Of a stretch of 38,187 nucleotides of DNA, positions 8,945 to 18,122 are shown piece by piece. The first letter of the stretch is position 1. Every line of letters starts with the position of its first letter. Below the pieces are notes generated by a model that ran no database searches, was not told the DNA's origin, and was given only the letters and a program-made list of their open reading frames with translations. Source of the DNA: Marinobacter sp. (GTDB lineage Bacteria; Pseudomonadota; Gammaproteobacteria; Pseudomonadales; Oleiphilaceae); assembly GCA_030149475.1 (NCBI GenBank), contig JASBRL010000036.1, forward strand, positions 1-38,187, in the 5' to 3' direction. The translations under genes and the position numbers were made by a program.

Positions 8945-10465
8945 ATGAATTTGGCAAGGCATGAACCGGAAAAACAGCGTATTCGCTTTCAGCCCGCCTT
9001 TCGATGGCTGGCCATAGCGGGCATGGTCCTGGCCGCTTCGGGCTGCTCACGCCCCTCCACTCTGGATGAAATCCGGGCAGAAGGCGTGCTGCACGTTATT
9101 ACCCGCACCGCACCCTCTATCTACTTTGAGGGACGCGACGGTCCTACCGGGTTTGAATATGAGCTGGCCAAACGATTTGCGGACGAGCTGGGTGTCAAAC
9201 TAAGGGTGCGTGTTGTCGACAGCAACACCCGGATCCTCTCGGTACTTGATCGCAACTACGCGCACATCGGACTTGCCGGGCTGGCACTTAATCCCGACTG
9301 GCAGGATCGTTACCAGTCTGTACCTAACGGCCTGACGGCGCAATCGGTGGTTGTCTATAACCGGAACACTCCCCGCCCGGAAAAACTTGATGACCTCGCT
9401 GGACAGACCATTCACGTTGTAGCGGACAGCAACCACATCCCACACCTGGAGCAGGCTGCCAGGCAGGTTGACGGACTCAACTGGCGTGCGCACCCGGACC
9501 TGGATGCAGCGGGCATCCTCAAACGCCTGGAGTCCGGCGAGTTCAGCGTCGCGGTGATTGACTCCAATGAGCTGGCAATGAACCATGTGTTCTTTCCCGA
9601 CGTCAAGCAGGCCTTCAGCCTCGACAAACCGGAAAACATCACCTGGCTCTTCCCCTCAGAGCAGGACCAGACACTGGTCAAGGCGGCCAGAAAATTCTTT
9701 CAAAAGCTGCAGGACGATGGGACCGTCGCCCAGTTGAAAGAACGCTTCTACGGTCACCTCGACAGGCTCAATTATGTTGGTGCCCGAACGTTTGTAAATC
9801 ATATTCGCAACCGTCTCCCGCAATATGAGACACTATTTCAGGACTATGCCGCCAAGCAGCACATCGACTGGCGTTTGCTGGCCGCCATCGGTTATCAGGA
9901 ATCTCATTGGCGGCCCAACGCCAAATCCCCGACTGGCGTGCGTGGATTGATGATGTTGACCCGCAACACAGCGGACTACATTGGCATCGACAATCGCCTG
10001 GATGCCGCGGAAAGCATTCAGGGGGGTGCCCGCTATTTCAACCTGGTCCACGATAAAATCCCTGACCGTATCCCGGAACCGGACCGTACCTGGTTTGCAC
10101 TGGCATCCTACAACGTCGGCTTCGGCCACCTGGAGGATGCCCGAAAACTCACGGAAAGTGCCGGTAAGGATCCGGATCGCTGGATGGACGTTAAAAAGTT
10201 CCTGCCCTTGCTGGCGCAAAAGGAATGGTATTCCAGAACCGAGTTTGGCTATGCACGAGGCAACGAACCCGTGGCCTACGTGCAGAATATCCGACGTTAT
10301 TATGACGTTCTCGTCTGGATGAAAGATCCCCGGGTTGCCACAGATCGCCTTGCGCAACAGGACATAGACCTGTCAGGGGAAGAGTTGCCACTGACCAGTG
10401 AGCCGGCACCTGCTGACAAACCGAGCCTCCCCAAAGCACTCGGCATGACCCCTCCGACGCTTTGA
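8945..10465 (+). CDS. mltF: Membrane-bound lytic murein transglycosylase F
   Basis: MltF cleaves peptidoglycan glycan strands at the outer membrane with formation of 1,6-anhydromuramyl ends. The 506-residue product has an N-terminal signal ending in a lipobox (LAASGC, Cys34), then an SBP_bac_3-type solute-binding domain (about residues 45-280; TGFEYELAKRFADELGV). A family 1 lysozyme-like SLT domain follows, with the catalytic Glu at about residue 319 in YQESHW, then GLMMLT and ALASYNVGFGHLEDARKL. The start at 8945 is chosen because it gives a normal lipoprotein signal and follows GGGAG; ATGs upstream would lengthen the N-terminus. The position next to purL is conserved in Pseudomonas. Confidence 0.95.
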   Translation: MNLARHEPEKQRIRFQPAFRWLAIAGMVLAASGCSRPSTLDEIRAEGVLHVITRTAPSIYFEGRDGPTGFEYELAKRFADELGVKLRVRVVDSNTRILSVLDRNYAHIGLAGLALNPDWQDRYQSVPNGLTAQSVVVYNRNTPRPEKLDDLAGQTIHVVADSNHIPHLEQAARQVDGLNWRAHPDLDAAGILKRLESGEFSVAVIDSNELAMNHVFFPDVKQAFSLDKPENITWLFPSEQDQTLVKAARKFFQKLQDDGTVAQLKERFYGHLDRLNYVGARTFVNHIRNRLPQYETLFQDYAAKQHIDWRLLAAIGYQESHWRPNAKSPTGVRGLMMLTRNTADYIGIDNRLDAAESIQGGARYFNLVHDKIPDRIPEPDRTWFALASYNVGFGHLEDARKLTESAGKDPDRWMDVKKFLPLLAQKEWYSRTEFGYARGNEPVAYVQNIRRYYDVLVWMKDPRVATDRLAQQDIDLSGEELPLTSEPAPADKPSLPKALGMTPPTL

Positions 10466-10478
10466 ATCGAGCCTTCAC

Positions 10479-10495
10479 CCGCTCCGGGCGAGCGG
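10479..10495. terminator. Hairpin between convergent mltF and recX
   Basis: CCGCTC and GAGCGG form a perfect six-base stem with a five-base loop, 14 bases after the mltF stop codon. There is no T-run on either strand, so it is at best a weak or Rho-assisted terminator. Confidence 0.3.
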
Positions 10496-10543
10496 CGCCA
10501 CCTGCTGGCAAATGACGTCACCTCCTGACACGGTGAGACCTCA

Positions 10544-11026
10544 TCACGAGGCCAGACCGGAAGCGCTGACCTCAATGGCGGATTCGCTCTGTTCGCCGGT
10601 GAAACCGCGCTGTGCCAGGAATCTTGCCTGACGAGCTTTTTCCGGCCAGTCGCCTGACAGGTTATGCAGGCCAAACTTTTTCTCTCGAGCGCGGATGGCT
10701 TGTGTCACCCAGTCCTGTTCGGGGATCCCGGCCAGACTATCCGGCCAGATGGACACACCACGCTGCTGCAATTCACTGCGTATTCGCAGCGGGCCATAAC
10801 CAAGGTCAAACCGTTGGCGGCCATAGGCCTCCGCAAAACGCTCATCACTGAGCCAACCTTCCTGCTCATACTCATCCAGCACCGTTGCAATGATATCGGC
10901 GGGCACCTGACGCTGCCGTAGTTTCCGTGCCAGTTCCACACGGCTATGCTCCCGCCGGGCGAGCAATCTCATTGCGGTGGCCCGAGCCTTGTACTCAGGA
11001 GCGTCCATATCCTCAGCTTTTCCCAT
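10544..11026 (-). CDS. recX: RecX family regulator of RecA
   Basis: RecX binds RecA filaments and limits their extension. The 160-residue protein shows the three-helix RecX repeats: RLLARREHSRVELARKL, the EGWLSDERFAEAYGRQR block, and GYGPLRIRSELQQRGV, with a C-terminal RFLAQRGF motif. The reading frame stays open to 11122, but the ATG at 11026 has AAGGGG four bases before it and gives the usual length; the upstream extension consists largely of Val/Thr codons derived from a 9-base tandem repeat. recX commonly follows recA; here it is alone, convergent with mltF and divergent from the DUF349 gene, with no recA in the window. Confidence 0.93.
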   Translation of the reverse strand: MGKAEDMDAPEYKARATAMRLLARREHSRVELARKLRQRQVPADIIATVLDEYEQEGWLSDERFAEAYGRQRFDLGYGPLRIRSELQQRGVSIWPDSLAGIPEQDWVTQAIRAREKKFGLHNLSGDWPEKARQARFLAQRGFTGEQSESAIEVSASGLAS

Positions 11027-11083
11027 AGAACCCCTTCCCGCACTGTCCGACAAAACGCTAGACTGTTGCTCCATTGTGTCCGT

Positions 11084-11110
11084 AGTGACAACAGTGACAA
11101 CAGTGACAAC
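11084..11110. repeat. Three perfect tandem copies of a 9-base repeat
   Basis: AGTGACAAC occurs three times head to tail at 11084-11092, 11093-11101 and 11102-11110, in the region between divergent recX and the DUF349 gene. The next bases (TGCGAC) look like a decayed fourth copy. It could be a set of regulator sites or a simple microsatellite. Confidence 0.85.
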
Positions 11111-11253
11111 TGCGACGGGCAACTGGCTGTCGACTTAATCAAGAGGTTCCCTATACCCGGCTACCAATGTGTGCAGTAGCTGACTTGTTGTATCCGGACC
11201 ATCCTTACTTTGCCGGATACTGTGAACTGACTTCAACTATGAAGGACATCGTC

Positions 11254-13695
11254 ATGGCGGCATTTATACAGAAACTTTTCAAAGGGCGAGCCAAACCCGG
11301 GCCCGAGCAAACGCCAATCAAGGCGGAAACCGTCGACGAACCGTCCAGGCAGGCATTGGTCGATGAGCAACAGCACCAACTGGAGACCGCCCTGTCTGAA
11401 CAGCAACTTGAAACTCTGGCGCTGTCCGGAAAAACCGCTGAGATCCGGCTACGGGCCGCTGAAAAAGTAACTGACCCGAACAGCCTGCAGCGATTGCAAA
11501 GAAACGCCCGGGGTAAAGATAAGGCCGTCTACCAGGTCGTGCGGCACAAGCTGCACGAACAACGGGAGGCCGATCTGCTTGGGCAACGACGCGAGGAGGC
11601 GATCCTGGCGGCGATCCGTCAGGCACAGGAACACGCCCGCAGTAACAACACCCAATATTACGAAGCGCGCCTTGACACCCTCCTTAAACAGTGGAAACCG
11701 CTGGAATCATCCGCGTCAGCCCAACAGGCGACCGACTTTCTCGACGCGATACATCAATGCCGGGAACGCGTCAGAGCATTTCAGGAAGAGGCCGAAGCGG
11801 AGCGAATCCAGCAGGCCCGCAGTGAAGAGCGTAAGCATACGCTGGCACTACTGGAAGAAACACTCGCTGATCTGAAGCAGCAGGCCGACGACTACCTGCC
11901 CTCACACGCGGCCCTGGACGCGCTGCAGAAGACCCAGGAAAACCGGTGGCTGGAGGCCACGCGGGAAGCTCGGGTCGAAAAGGCCGAGCAAAAGGCCTAT
12001 GAGGCCCTGATGCAGTCGCTGCGCACCTACATTGCAGCGGTCAAACGCTTCAATCAGCAGATGCCCGCCATTCGGGCGCTTCTTGCGCACAGTGCGGATA
12101 CAGACTCCACAGACGAGGATCACTCGGCCAGCCCGGTGGAGCTGCTCAGACTGATTGACTGGCCGGACGGCTACACCCAGCCGGCCACGCTGGTCAAACT
12201 GAGACGTCTGGCCGGTGACCGTAAACCGGCTCCCGCGCCCAGATCCCCGGATCAGGCCGGCGAAAAACAGGCACTGGCAAAGACACTGGAAGCCCTGTCG
12301 GAGTCCCTTGAATCACGCCAGTTGAAAGAGTCGAAACAGTTTTTCAAGCACGCCCAGCAACAGTTGCGCGCACTCGACGAACGTCATGCCCGCGGTTTCC
12401 AGGCCCGCTTCCAGTTACTGAGTGGCCAACTGGCTGAGCTGCAGGACTGGCAGGGGTTTGCCACCCAGCCCAAACAGATTCATTTATGCGAACAGATGGA
12501 GTACCTGGCCGCTCAGCATATGGAGCCGGAGGCCAAAGCCAGCAAGATCAAGGAGCTTCAGAACGAATGGCGCGAGCTCGGCGGCTCTTCCGACCGGGAA
12601 CTCTGGCAACGCTTCAAACACGCGTCTGACCTTGCGTATGAACCCTGCAAGGCCTATTTTTCTGCAAAATCAGGGCTCAAGCAGTCCAACCTTGAAACCC
12701 GGCGCACCATTTGCGAGCAACTGGCCGAGTTCGTTGAACAGACAGACTGGCAGGCGGCAGACTGGAAAGCGGTCGAAAAGATCCACCGGGTCGCCCGGGA
12801 TGAGTGGAAAGCGGCCTGGCCGGTAGAATTCCGTGATAACCGACCCTTACAGAAGCGGTTCGATGAACTACTGGCTGCGGTAGAGGCCCCGCTCAACGAG
12901 GAGCGGGATCGTAACGAAGCCCTCAAAGCCGATATCGTAGCCCGGGCTGAGGCGTTGGTGGATCACGAACCGTTGGGGGAAGCCATGGATCAGGCCAAGA
13001 ATCTCCAAAACGAGTGGAAATCCATCGGCATCACCCGGCATCGCCAGGACCGCAAGCTATGGCAGGCTTTTCGCAGTGCCTGTGATGCCATCTTCGCCCG
13101 TCGTGATGCGGCCAGAAACGAGCAGGTCGCGCAGACTGAACAGGCCGATGCGCAACTGGCTGATTTACTGACCCGGACCACGGCGCTGGAAGCCGGCGAC
13201 GCCGAGACACGCCGGGCACTGATCAACGAACTGAAAGTCATTGGCCAGCAGCCGCTATCGGCGACGATGACCGAAAAACTGCGTGCTGAACTTCACCGCC
13301 TGCGATCACTCGAGGAAAAGAGCCAACTGGAGGCCACCATTCGGGACTGGCAGCAGCACGTCCGTTCACGCGTTGACGGGACAACCGTCCCCGAGGCACT
13401 GCCTGCCGACTGGTCCGCACGTGCCGAGACGCACAGCGACCTGACCGCCCGGGAACTGGTTATTCGGGCAGAAATCCTGACGGCCCAGCCATCGCCCGAA
13501 CAGGATCAGGCGCTGCGCATGGAAATTCAGGTACAGCGCCTGGCCGATGGCATGAGCGGAACGGCACAGTCGGGTGACCTGAATGACCAGCTTGAATCGC
13601 TGGTTGCATACTGGTGCGTCCGTGCGCCTGCGGACACAATGAACGAAGCGCTGGCGAACCGTCTGGCAGAGGCGCTTGACTCCATCGTTCGCTGA
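11254..13695 (+). CDS. DUF349 repeat protein
   Basis: The 813-residue product is a long, mostly helical, highly charged protein with repeated DUF349-type units. In these, tryptophan-containing helices such as LQNEWRELG and LQNEWKSIG are followed by LWQRFKHASDLAYEPCKAYF or LWQAFRSACDAIFARRD. The start at 11254 (MAAFIQKLFKG) is supported by AAGGA seven bases upstream; an earlier in-frame ATG at 11167 lacks this. There is no signal peptide or membrane segment, so it should be cytosolic. DUF349 proteins occur next to recX or alone in marine gammaproteobacteria and have no firm function. An N-terminal HEAT-like stretch (LALSGKTAEIRLRAAEKV) is possible. Confidence 0.9.
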   Translation: MAAFIQKLFKGRAKPGPEQTPIKAETVDEPSRQALVDEQQHQLETALSEQQLETLALSGKTAEIRLRAAEKVTDPNSLQRLQRNARGKDKAVYQVVRHKLHEQREADLLGQRREEAILAAIRQAQEHARSNNTQYYEARLDTLLKQWKPLESSASAQQATDFLDAIHQCRERVRAFQEEAEAERIQQARSEERKHTLALLEETLADLKQQADDYLPSHAALDALQKTQENRWLEATREARVEKAEQKAYEALMQSLRTYIAAVKRFNQQMPAIRALLAHSADTDSTDEDHSASPVELLRLIDWPDGYTQPATLVKLRRLAGDRKPAPAPRSPDQAGEKQALAKTLEALSESLESRQLKESKQFFKHAQQQLRALDERHARGFQARFQLLSGQLAELQDWQGFATQPKQIHLCEQMEYLAAQHMEPEAKASKIKELQNEWRELGGSSDRELWQRFKHASDLAYEPCKAYFSAKSGLKQSNLETRRTICEQLAEFVEQTDWQAADWKAVEKIHRVARDEWKAAWPVEFRDNRPLQKRFDELLAAVEAPLNEERDRNEALKADIVARAEALVDHEPLGEAMDQAKNLQNEWKSIGITRHRQDRKLWQAFRSACDAIFARRDAARNEQVAQTEQADAQLADLLTRTTALEAGDAETRRALINELKVIGQQPLSATMTEKLRAELHRLRSLEEKSQLEATIRDWQQHVRSRVDGTTVPEALPADWSARAETHSDLTARELVIRAEILTAQPSPEQDQALRMEIQVQRLADGMSGTAQSGDLNDQLESLVAYWCVRAPADTMNEALANRLAEALDSIVR

Positions 13696-13774
13696 GTCAC
13701 CGGCGGGACTTTTCGGCATTGACCGCGGGGAGCTCCGCCGCAGCGCGCGACTATGGTTGGCGGTTTTGTGAGGA

Positions 13775-13929
13775 GATGGCAGCTCTCGGCCCTGCTGATG
13801 GCTGTTCTCGGCCCTGCTGATGGCTCTTTCCAGTCCTGCTGATGGCTCTTTTCAGCCCCGCCGATGGCTCTTGTTCAGTCCCGCTGATGGCTCGGTTCAG
13901 CCCCGCTGATGGCTCTGTTCAGTCCCGCT
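13775..13929 (-). repeat. Seven-copy 22-base tandem repeat at the 3' end of the ComFB-like gene
   Basis: Read on the plus strand, units of the form GATGGCTCTGTTCAGTCCCGCT begin at 13775, 13797, 13819, 13841, 13863, 13886 and 13908; all are 22 bases long except the fifth, which has 23. The gene-proximal copies are almost identical to the last coding bases of the ComFB-like gene, including its TGA stop codon, and copies become more divergent with distance (CAGTCCCG becoming TCGGCCCT). On the minus strand each good unit holds TCAG-CGGGA-CTGA, a four-base mini-hairpin around the stop. Because 22 is not a multiple of three, the array does not encode a repeated peptide. Confidence 0.9.
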
Positions 13930-14182
13930 GATGGCTCTCGACAAACGCGCGGGCCTCGCCAACAGCTGATCTCACTTTGTCGTGCATTTCCTGCTGTTCC
14001 CGGTCTGCCAGATAGAACATCATGTCCACACTGTGGCGGTAGTAACGGGGCGGCAAACGGTTGAGCGCAACACACATGACGTCCTGCAGAAAATCCTCAG
14101 TGTCACCGGCCTCCCGACTGTCTTCAAGTTCTTCCGCAACCAGGCGCTCGTACAGGTTATCAATCGTATCAAGTAGTGACAT
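13919..14182 (-). CDS. ComFB-like late competence family protein
   Basis: The 87-residue protein has the ComFB-type core: an acidic N-terminal helix (LYERLVAEEL), then DVMCVALNRLPPRYYRHSVD, matching the family pattern in which a D-V-x4-ALN segment is followed by LPP-x-Y, and a C-terminal helix. ComFB proteins were first named from the Bacillus comF operon; some relatives have been reported to bind cyclic dinucleotides. The role here is unknown. GAGG lies six bases before the ATG at 14182. The last residues (SHQRD) and the stop codon fall in the first partial unit and adjoining copy of the 22-base tandem repeat, so the 3' end has been reshaped by repeat growth. Confidence 0.8.
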   Translation of the reverse strand: MSLLDTIDNLYERLVAEELEDSREAGDTEDFLQDVMCVALNRLPPRYYRHSVDMMFYLADREQQEMHDKVRSAVGEARAFVESHQRD

Positions 14183-14405
14183 GGCATACCTCGCGTAAAA
14201 CAGCAGGCCGTGATGACCGGCTACCCATGACTACACCATAGAATGCCCGCCAGCCTTTGTCATGAACCGAACGATTCAGGCCCCCTGTCAGCGCTGATTC
14301 ATTTCGCCAGTCCGATTGGCAGCGAACGCCATTTCACCCACCCGGCCGCACCCGGTATGGTTAAAACACAGCAATCGCCCACTGACTCAATCCAGAGGTT
14401 TCCAC

Positions 14406-15614
14406 ATGACCACCGAAGCGTTTATTTTCGACGCGGTCCGCACCCCCAGAGGCCGGGGCAAGAAAGATGGCTCCCTGCACAGCGTCAAGCCGGTCAGCCT
14501 GCTGACCGGCATGCTGAAATCGCTACAGACACGCAATTCGCTGGACACCTCACAGGTTGACGACATTGTTATGGGGTGTGTAACCGCGATCGGTGACCAG
14601 GGCGCCGATATCGCCAAAACGGCGGCTTTAGCGGCCGATTGGGATGACGTGGTCGCCGGGGTGACGCTCAATCGTTTCTGCGCCTCCGGACTGGAGGCGG
14701 TTAACCTGGCCGCGATGAAGGTCCGCTCCGGCTGGGAAGATCTGGTCGTAGCGGGCGGTGTCGAAGGTATGTCCCGAGTCCCCATGGGCTCCGACGGCGG
14801 TGCATGGGCGACGGACCCGGCCACCAACCTGCACACCGGCTTCATGCCTCAGGGTATCGGCGCTGACCTCATTGCGACGCTGGAAGGGTTCAGCCGGGAC
14901 GATGTGGACGGTTTTGCGGTTCGCTCCCAGCGTAAAGCGGCGCAGGCCTGGCAAAACGGCTACTTTACGCGATCCATTGTGCCGGTCACCGATCAGAACG
15001 GCGTCACCATTCTGGATCGCGACGAGCAAGTGCGAGCCGATACCACCCTTGAGTCACTGGCAAAGCTGAAGCCTTCTTTTGACATGATCGGCCAAATGGG
15101 TTTTGACAGCGTCGCCCGGGAAAAATATCACTACATTGAACGGATTAACCACGTCCATCATGCGGGTAATTCATCCGGCATTGTTGATGGCGCAACCGCC
15201 ATGCTGATTGGCAGCGAACAGAAAGGCCGGGCCCTGGGGCTGACACCTCGAGCCCGCATCGTCGCTACCGCCGTCACCGGCACGGACCCCACCATCATGC
15301 TGACAGGGCCGGCACCCGCTGCCCGCAAAGCCCTGGAAAAAGCCGCCATGACAGCCGATCAGATTGACCTGTTCGAGGTCAACGAAGCGTTTGCGTCAGT
15401 GGTCATGCGGTTCCAGCGGGAGCTGTCTGTTCCGGACGAAAAGGTCAACGTCAATGGCGGCGCTATTGCCATGGGGCACCCACTTGGCGCTACCGGCGCC
15501 ATGATTCTGGGCACGCTTCTGGACGAGCTTGAGCGTCGGCAGTTGCGCTTCGGTCTGGCCACCCTGTGTGTCGGCGGCGGCATGGGTATCGCCACCATTA
15601 TCGAACGCTGCTGA
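14406..15614 (+). CDS. Acetyl-CoA C-acyltransferase (thiolase)
   Basis: This thiolase catalyses the last step of beta-oxidation, cleaving 3-ketoacyl-CoA with CoA, or the reverse condensation. At 402 residues it has the normal thiolase length and all catalytic residues: nucleophile Cys92 in NRFCASG, His358 in GHPLGATGA and Cys388 in CVGGGMG, with NEAFA before the last two. The ATG at 14406 follows AGAGG by seven bases; the open frame reaches further upstream without support. It lies 27 bases before the multifunctional enzyme gene, forming a two-gene beta-oxidation operon. It resembles FadI-type or acetyl-CoA acetyltransferases; chain-length preference cannot be told. Confidence 0.94.
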   Translation: MTTEAFIFDAVRTPRGRGKKDGSLHSVKPVSLLTGMLKSLQTRNSLDTSQVDDIVMGCVTAIGDQGADIAKTAALAADWDDVVAGVTLNRFCASGLEAVNLAAMKVRSGWEDLVVAGGVEGMSRVPMGSDGGAWATDPATNLHTGFMPQGIGADLIATLEGFSRDDVDGFAVRSQRKAAQAWQNGYFTRSIVPVTDQNGVTILDRDEQVRADTTLESLAKLKPSFDMIGQMGFDSVAREKYHYIERINHVHHAGNSSGIVDGATAMLIGSEQKGRALGLTPRARIVATAVTGTDPTIMLTGPAPAARKALEKAAMTADQIDLFEVNEAFASVVMRFQRELSVPDEKVNVNGGAIAMGHPLGATGAMILGTLLDELERRQLRFGLATLCVGGGMGIATIIERC

Positions 15615-15641
15615 GCCCCTATTCCAGAAGGAGACCGTCCA

Positions 15642-17789
15642 ATGAGTGCCATTCGTTACGAAATCGACCAGGACCGGGTGCTGACCCTCACGATTGATAT
15701 GGCTGAGCAGTCTGCCAATACGATGAACCGTGTTTTTCGGGAGGCCTTTGCCGAAACCATCAAACAGCTGAAAACCGATCTCGACGAGATCCGCGGCGTT
15801 GTCATCACCTCCGCCAAATCAACGTTTTTTGCCGGCGGCGATCTTAACGAACTTCACCAGGTCACCCAGGCGGATGCCGAACGTTTTGAACAGATGGTTG
15901 GCGCCTTGAAAGCCGACCTCAGAGCCCTGGAGACCTGCGGTAAACCCGTCGTTGCCGCCCTCAATGGCTCTGCACTGGGCGGCGGGCTGGAAATCGCGAT
16001 GGCATGTCATCACCGCATCGCGCTGGATGATGATCGCATCCAGTTCGGTTTACCCGAGGTGACCCTGGGCCTGCTTCCCGGCGGCGGCGGAACCCAGCGA
16101 CTGCCCCGCATGATTGGTCTTGAAGCTGCGCTCCCCTACTTGATGGAGGGCAAAAAGGCGACGCCCCGGGCAGCCCTGAAAGCCGGTATTATCGACGATG
16201 TCGTCAAAACGCACGATGAGATGATGGCCCATGCCCGGGCATTTATTGATGCTCATCCGGGTTGTCAGCAACCCTGGGATCAGAAGGGCTTCCGCTTTCC
16301 CGGCGGCGCCCCATCCCATCCGGCCATGGCCCAGAAACTGGCCATTGCGCCTGCCATGCTGAAGCAGAAGACCCGGGGATGCTACCCGGCACCCGAGCGT
16401 ATCCTGTCAGCGGCCGTTGAGGGAGCCCAGCTGGATATCGACAACGGCGACCTTATCGAAACCCGCTATTTCACCGAACTGGTGACCGGCCAGGTCGCCA
16501 AAAACATGACCGGCACCTTCTGGTTCCAGCTCAACGCCATTAAAGCCGGCGGCAGTCGCCCCCAGGGCGTGGAACGAACCCGCTTCCGTAAAGTGGGCGT
16601 GCTCGGTGCGGGAATGATGGGAGCAGGAATTGCCTACTCCACAGCGACCCGGGGCATCGAGGTAGTGCTCAAGGACGTGTCTCTCGAGGCTGCTGAAAAA
16701 GGGAAGCAGTACTCCGAAGGCCTGCTGGCCAGGAAGGTCAGTCGGGGAAAACTGTCAGACGACGACAAAGCCGCCACTCTGGCCCGAATCACACCCTCAA
16801 CGGACGCAAGCGATCTGGATGGCTGCGACCTGATCATTGAAGCGGTGTTCGAGGACAGTGAGCTGAAAGCAAACGTAACCCGGGAAACCGAGCCCAGGCT
16901 TGCAACCGGTGGCCTGTTTGCATCCAACACCTCAACCATCCCCATCACTCAACTGGCCAGCGCCTCGGCACGACCCGACAAATTCATCGGTCTGCATTTT
17001 TTTTCACCCGTCGACAAAATGCAACTGGTTGAAATCATAGTCGGAAAAGAAACTTCGGATAACACTTTGGCCCGTGCGTTCGATTACGTGCTACAGATCG
17101 GCAAAGTGCCCATCGTAGTGAATGACAGCCGGGGCTTTTTCACGTCCCGGGTGTTCGGCACGTTTGTGAACGAAGGCGTCGCCATGCTGGGCGAAGGCAT
17201 CCACCCGGCCAGTATTGAAAACGCCGGCGTTCTCAGCGGCATGCCCGTCGGACCACTGGCGGTTTGTGATGAAGTCAGCCTGTCTCTGATCCAGCATGTC
17301 AGGAATCAGAGTCGTAAGGACTTTCAGGCGACCGGAGACACCTGGCAACCGCACCCGGCGGAGGCGGTCATTGATACTCTGGTAGATACCCATCACCGTA
17401 AAGGCAAGGCCGCAGGTGCAGGCTTCTATGAGTACCCGACTGGCGGTAAGAAGTACCTTTGGCCGGAGCTTGAAACCCTGTTTTCGGTAACGCCCGGGGC
17501 CGGGGCTTTACCGCTGGAAACCCTGAAAGACCGGATACTGTACATCCAGGCCATTGAAACCGTTCGCTGCCTCGAAGAACGCGTTTTACGGACCGTTGAG
17601 GATGCCAATGTTGGCAGTATATTCGGTATCGGTTTCGCTCCCTGGACCGGCGGCGCAATTCAGTTTATCAACCAGACCGGTGTGAGAGCCTTCACAGAAC
17701 GGGCAAAAGAGCTCGCAGACCAGTTCGGCGAACGCTTTAGCCCGCCCGCGCTCCTGCTCGACAAGGCGGGGACCGACACACCCTTCTGA
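15642..17789 (+). CDS. Multifunctional fatty acid oxidation protein: enoyl-CoA hydratase / 3-hydroxyacyl-CoA dehydrogenase
   Basis: The 715-residue enzyme combines two steps of beta-oxidation. An N-terminal crotonase domain (about residues 1-200) has the oxyanion segments STFFAGGDL and SALGGGLE, and the two catalytic glutamates Glu117 and Glu139 ([16 protein letters not shown]). An NAD-binding 3-hydroxyacyl-CoA dehydrogenase domain follows ([12 protein letters not shown], about 313-500) with the catalytic His near 452 in [16 protein letters not shown], then a C-terminal helical dimerisation half. Its length equals E. coli FadJ. AAGGAG lies eight bases before the ATG. It is the second gene of the operon with the thiolase. 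FadJ or FadB naming is left open. Confidence 0.94.
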   Translation: MSAIRYEIDQDRVLTLTIDMAEQSANTMNRVFREAFAETIKQLKTDLDEIRGVVITSAKSTFFAGGDLNELHQVTQADAERFEQMVGALKADLRALETCGKPVVAALNGSALGGGLEIAMACHHRIALDDDRIQFGLPEVTLGLLPGGGGTQRLPRMIGLEAALPYLMEGKKATPRAALKAGIIDDVVKTHDEMMAHARAFIDAHPGCQQPWDQKGFRFPGGAPSHPAMAQKLAIAPAMLKQKTRGCYPAPERILSAAVEGAQLDIDNGDLIETRYFTELVTGQVAKNMTGTFWFQLNAIKAGGSRPQGVERTRFRKVGVLGAGMMGAGIAYSTATRGIEVVLKDVSLEAAEKGKQYSEGLLARKVSRGKLSDDDKAATLARITPSTDASDLDGCDLIIEAVFEDSELKANVTRETEPRLATGGLFASNTSTIPITQLASASARPDKFIGLHFFSPVDKMQLVEIIVGKETSDNTLARAFDYVLQIGKVPIVVNDSRGFFTSRVFGTFVNEGVAMLGEGIHPASIENAGVLSGMPVGPLAVCDEVSLSLIQHVRNQSRKDFQATGDTWQPHPAEAVIDTLVDTHHRKGKAAGAGFYEYPTGGKKYLWPELETLFSVTPGAGALPLETLKDRILYIQAIETVRCLEERVLRTVEDANVGSIFGIGFAPWTGGAIQFINQTGVRAFTERAKELADQFGERFSPPALLLDKAGTDTPF

Positions 17790-18122
17790 CGCCAGTTCAT
17801 TTCAGGGAGCGCTGAAGGTTCGCTCGAGGTCGGTGCTTCTCGTTCCCGGGTGCCGAAGACCCCGTTCTCTCTGTCTCTCAAAGGTAACAATCTGTCCGCA
17901 ATATGGACAGATTGTCACACAGCGACACCTGCGACCTCTGGCAACCGTCCCGGCCCTTGCCTACAATGACCCAATGCGCCATTCTGGCTGTTCTCGAACA
18001 GCGTACTGATCCGGAATGATCAATTCACCGCGTGAAAGATCTCACCGGCGATCGGGCGGTGATCTGTGTGCCGGGCCCACCAATCCCGTAACCTCTAATT
18101 TCGATATCGGGTAAGATACTTT
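17790..18122. other. Intergenic region between the beta-oxidation operon and prc
   Basis: This 333-base stretch has no convincing gene. Its one clear element is the perfect 11-base inverted repeat at 17886-17914. The prc promoter must lie downstream of that or overlap it; a TAAGAT at 18112-18117 is too close to the ATG to be a normal -10. Confidence 0.5.
17886..17914. repeat. Perfect 11-base inverted repeat, candidate operator or hairpin
   Basis: ACAATCTGTCC (17886-17896) and GGACAGATTGT (17904-17914) are perfect inverted copies around a seven-base centre, and the next pairs outward (GT/AC) also match after one mismatch. No T-run follows on either strand, which argues against a simple terminator and leaves an operator for a dimeric regulator as an alternative. 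Confidence 0.75.

Noticed and set aside
13775..13929. CRISPR array
   Set aside because: The 22-base units are contiguous with no spacers, and the unit derives from the adjacent gene.
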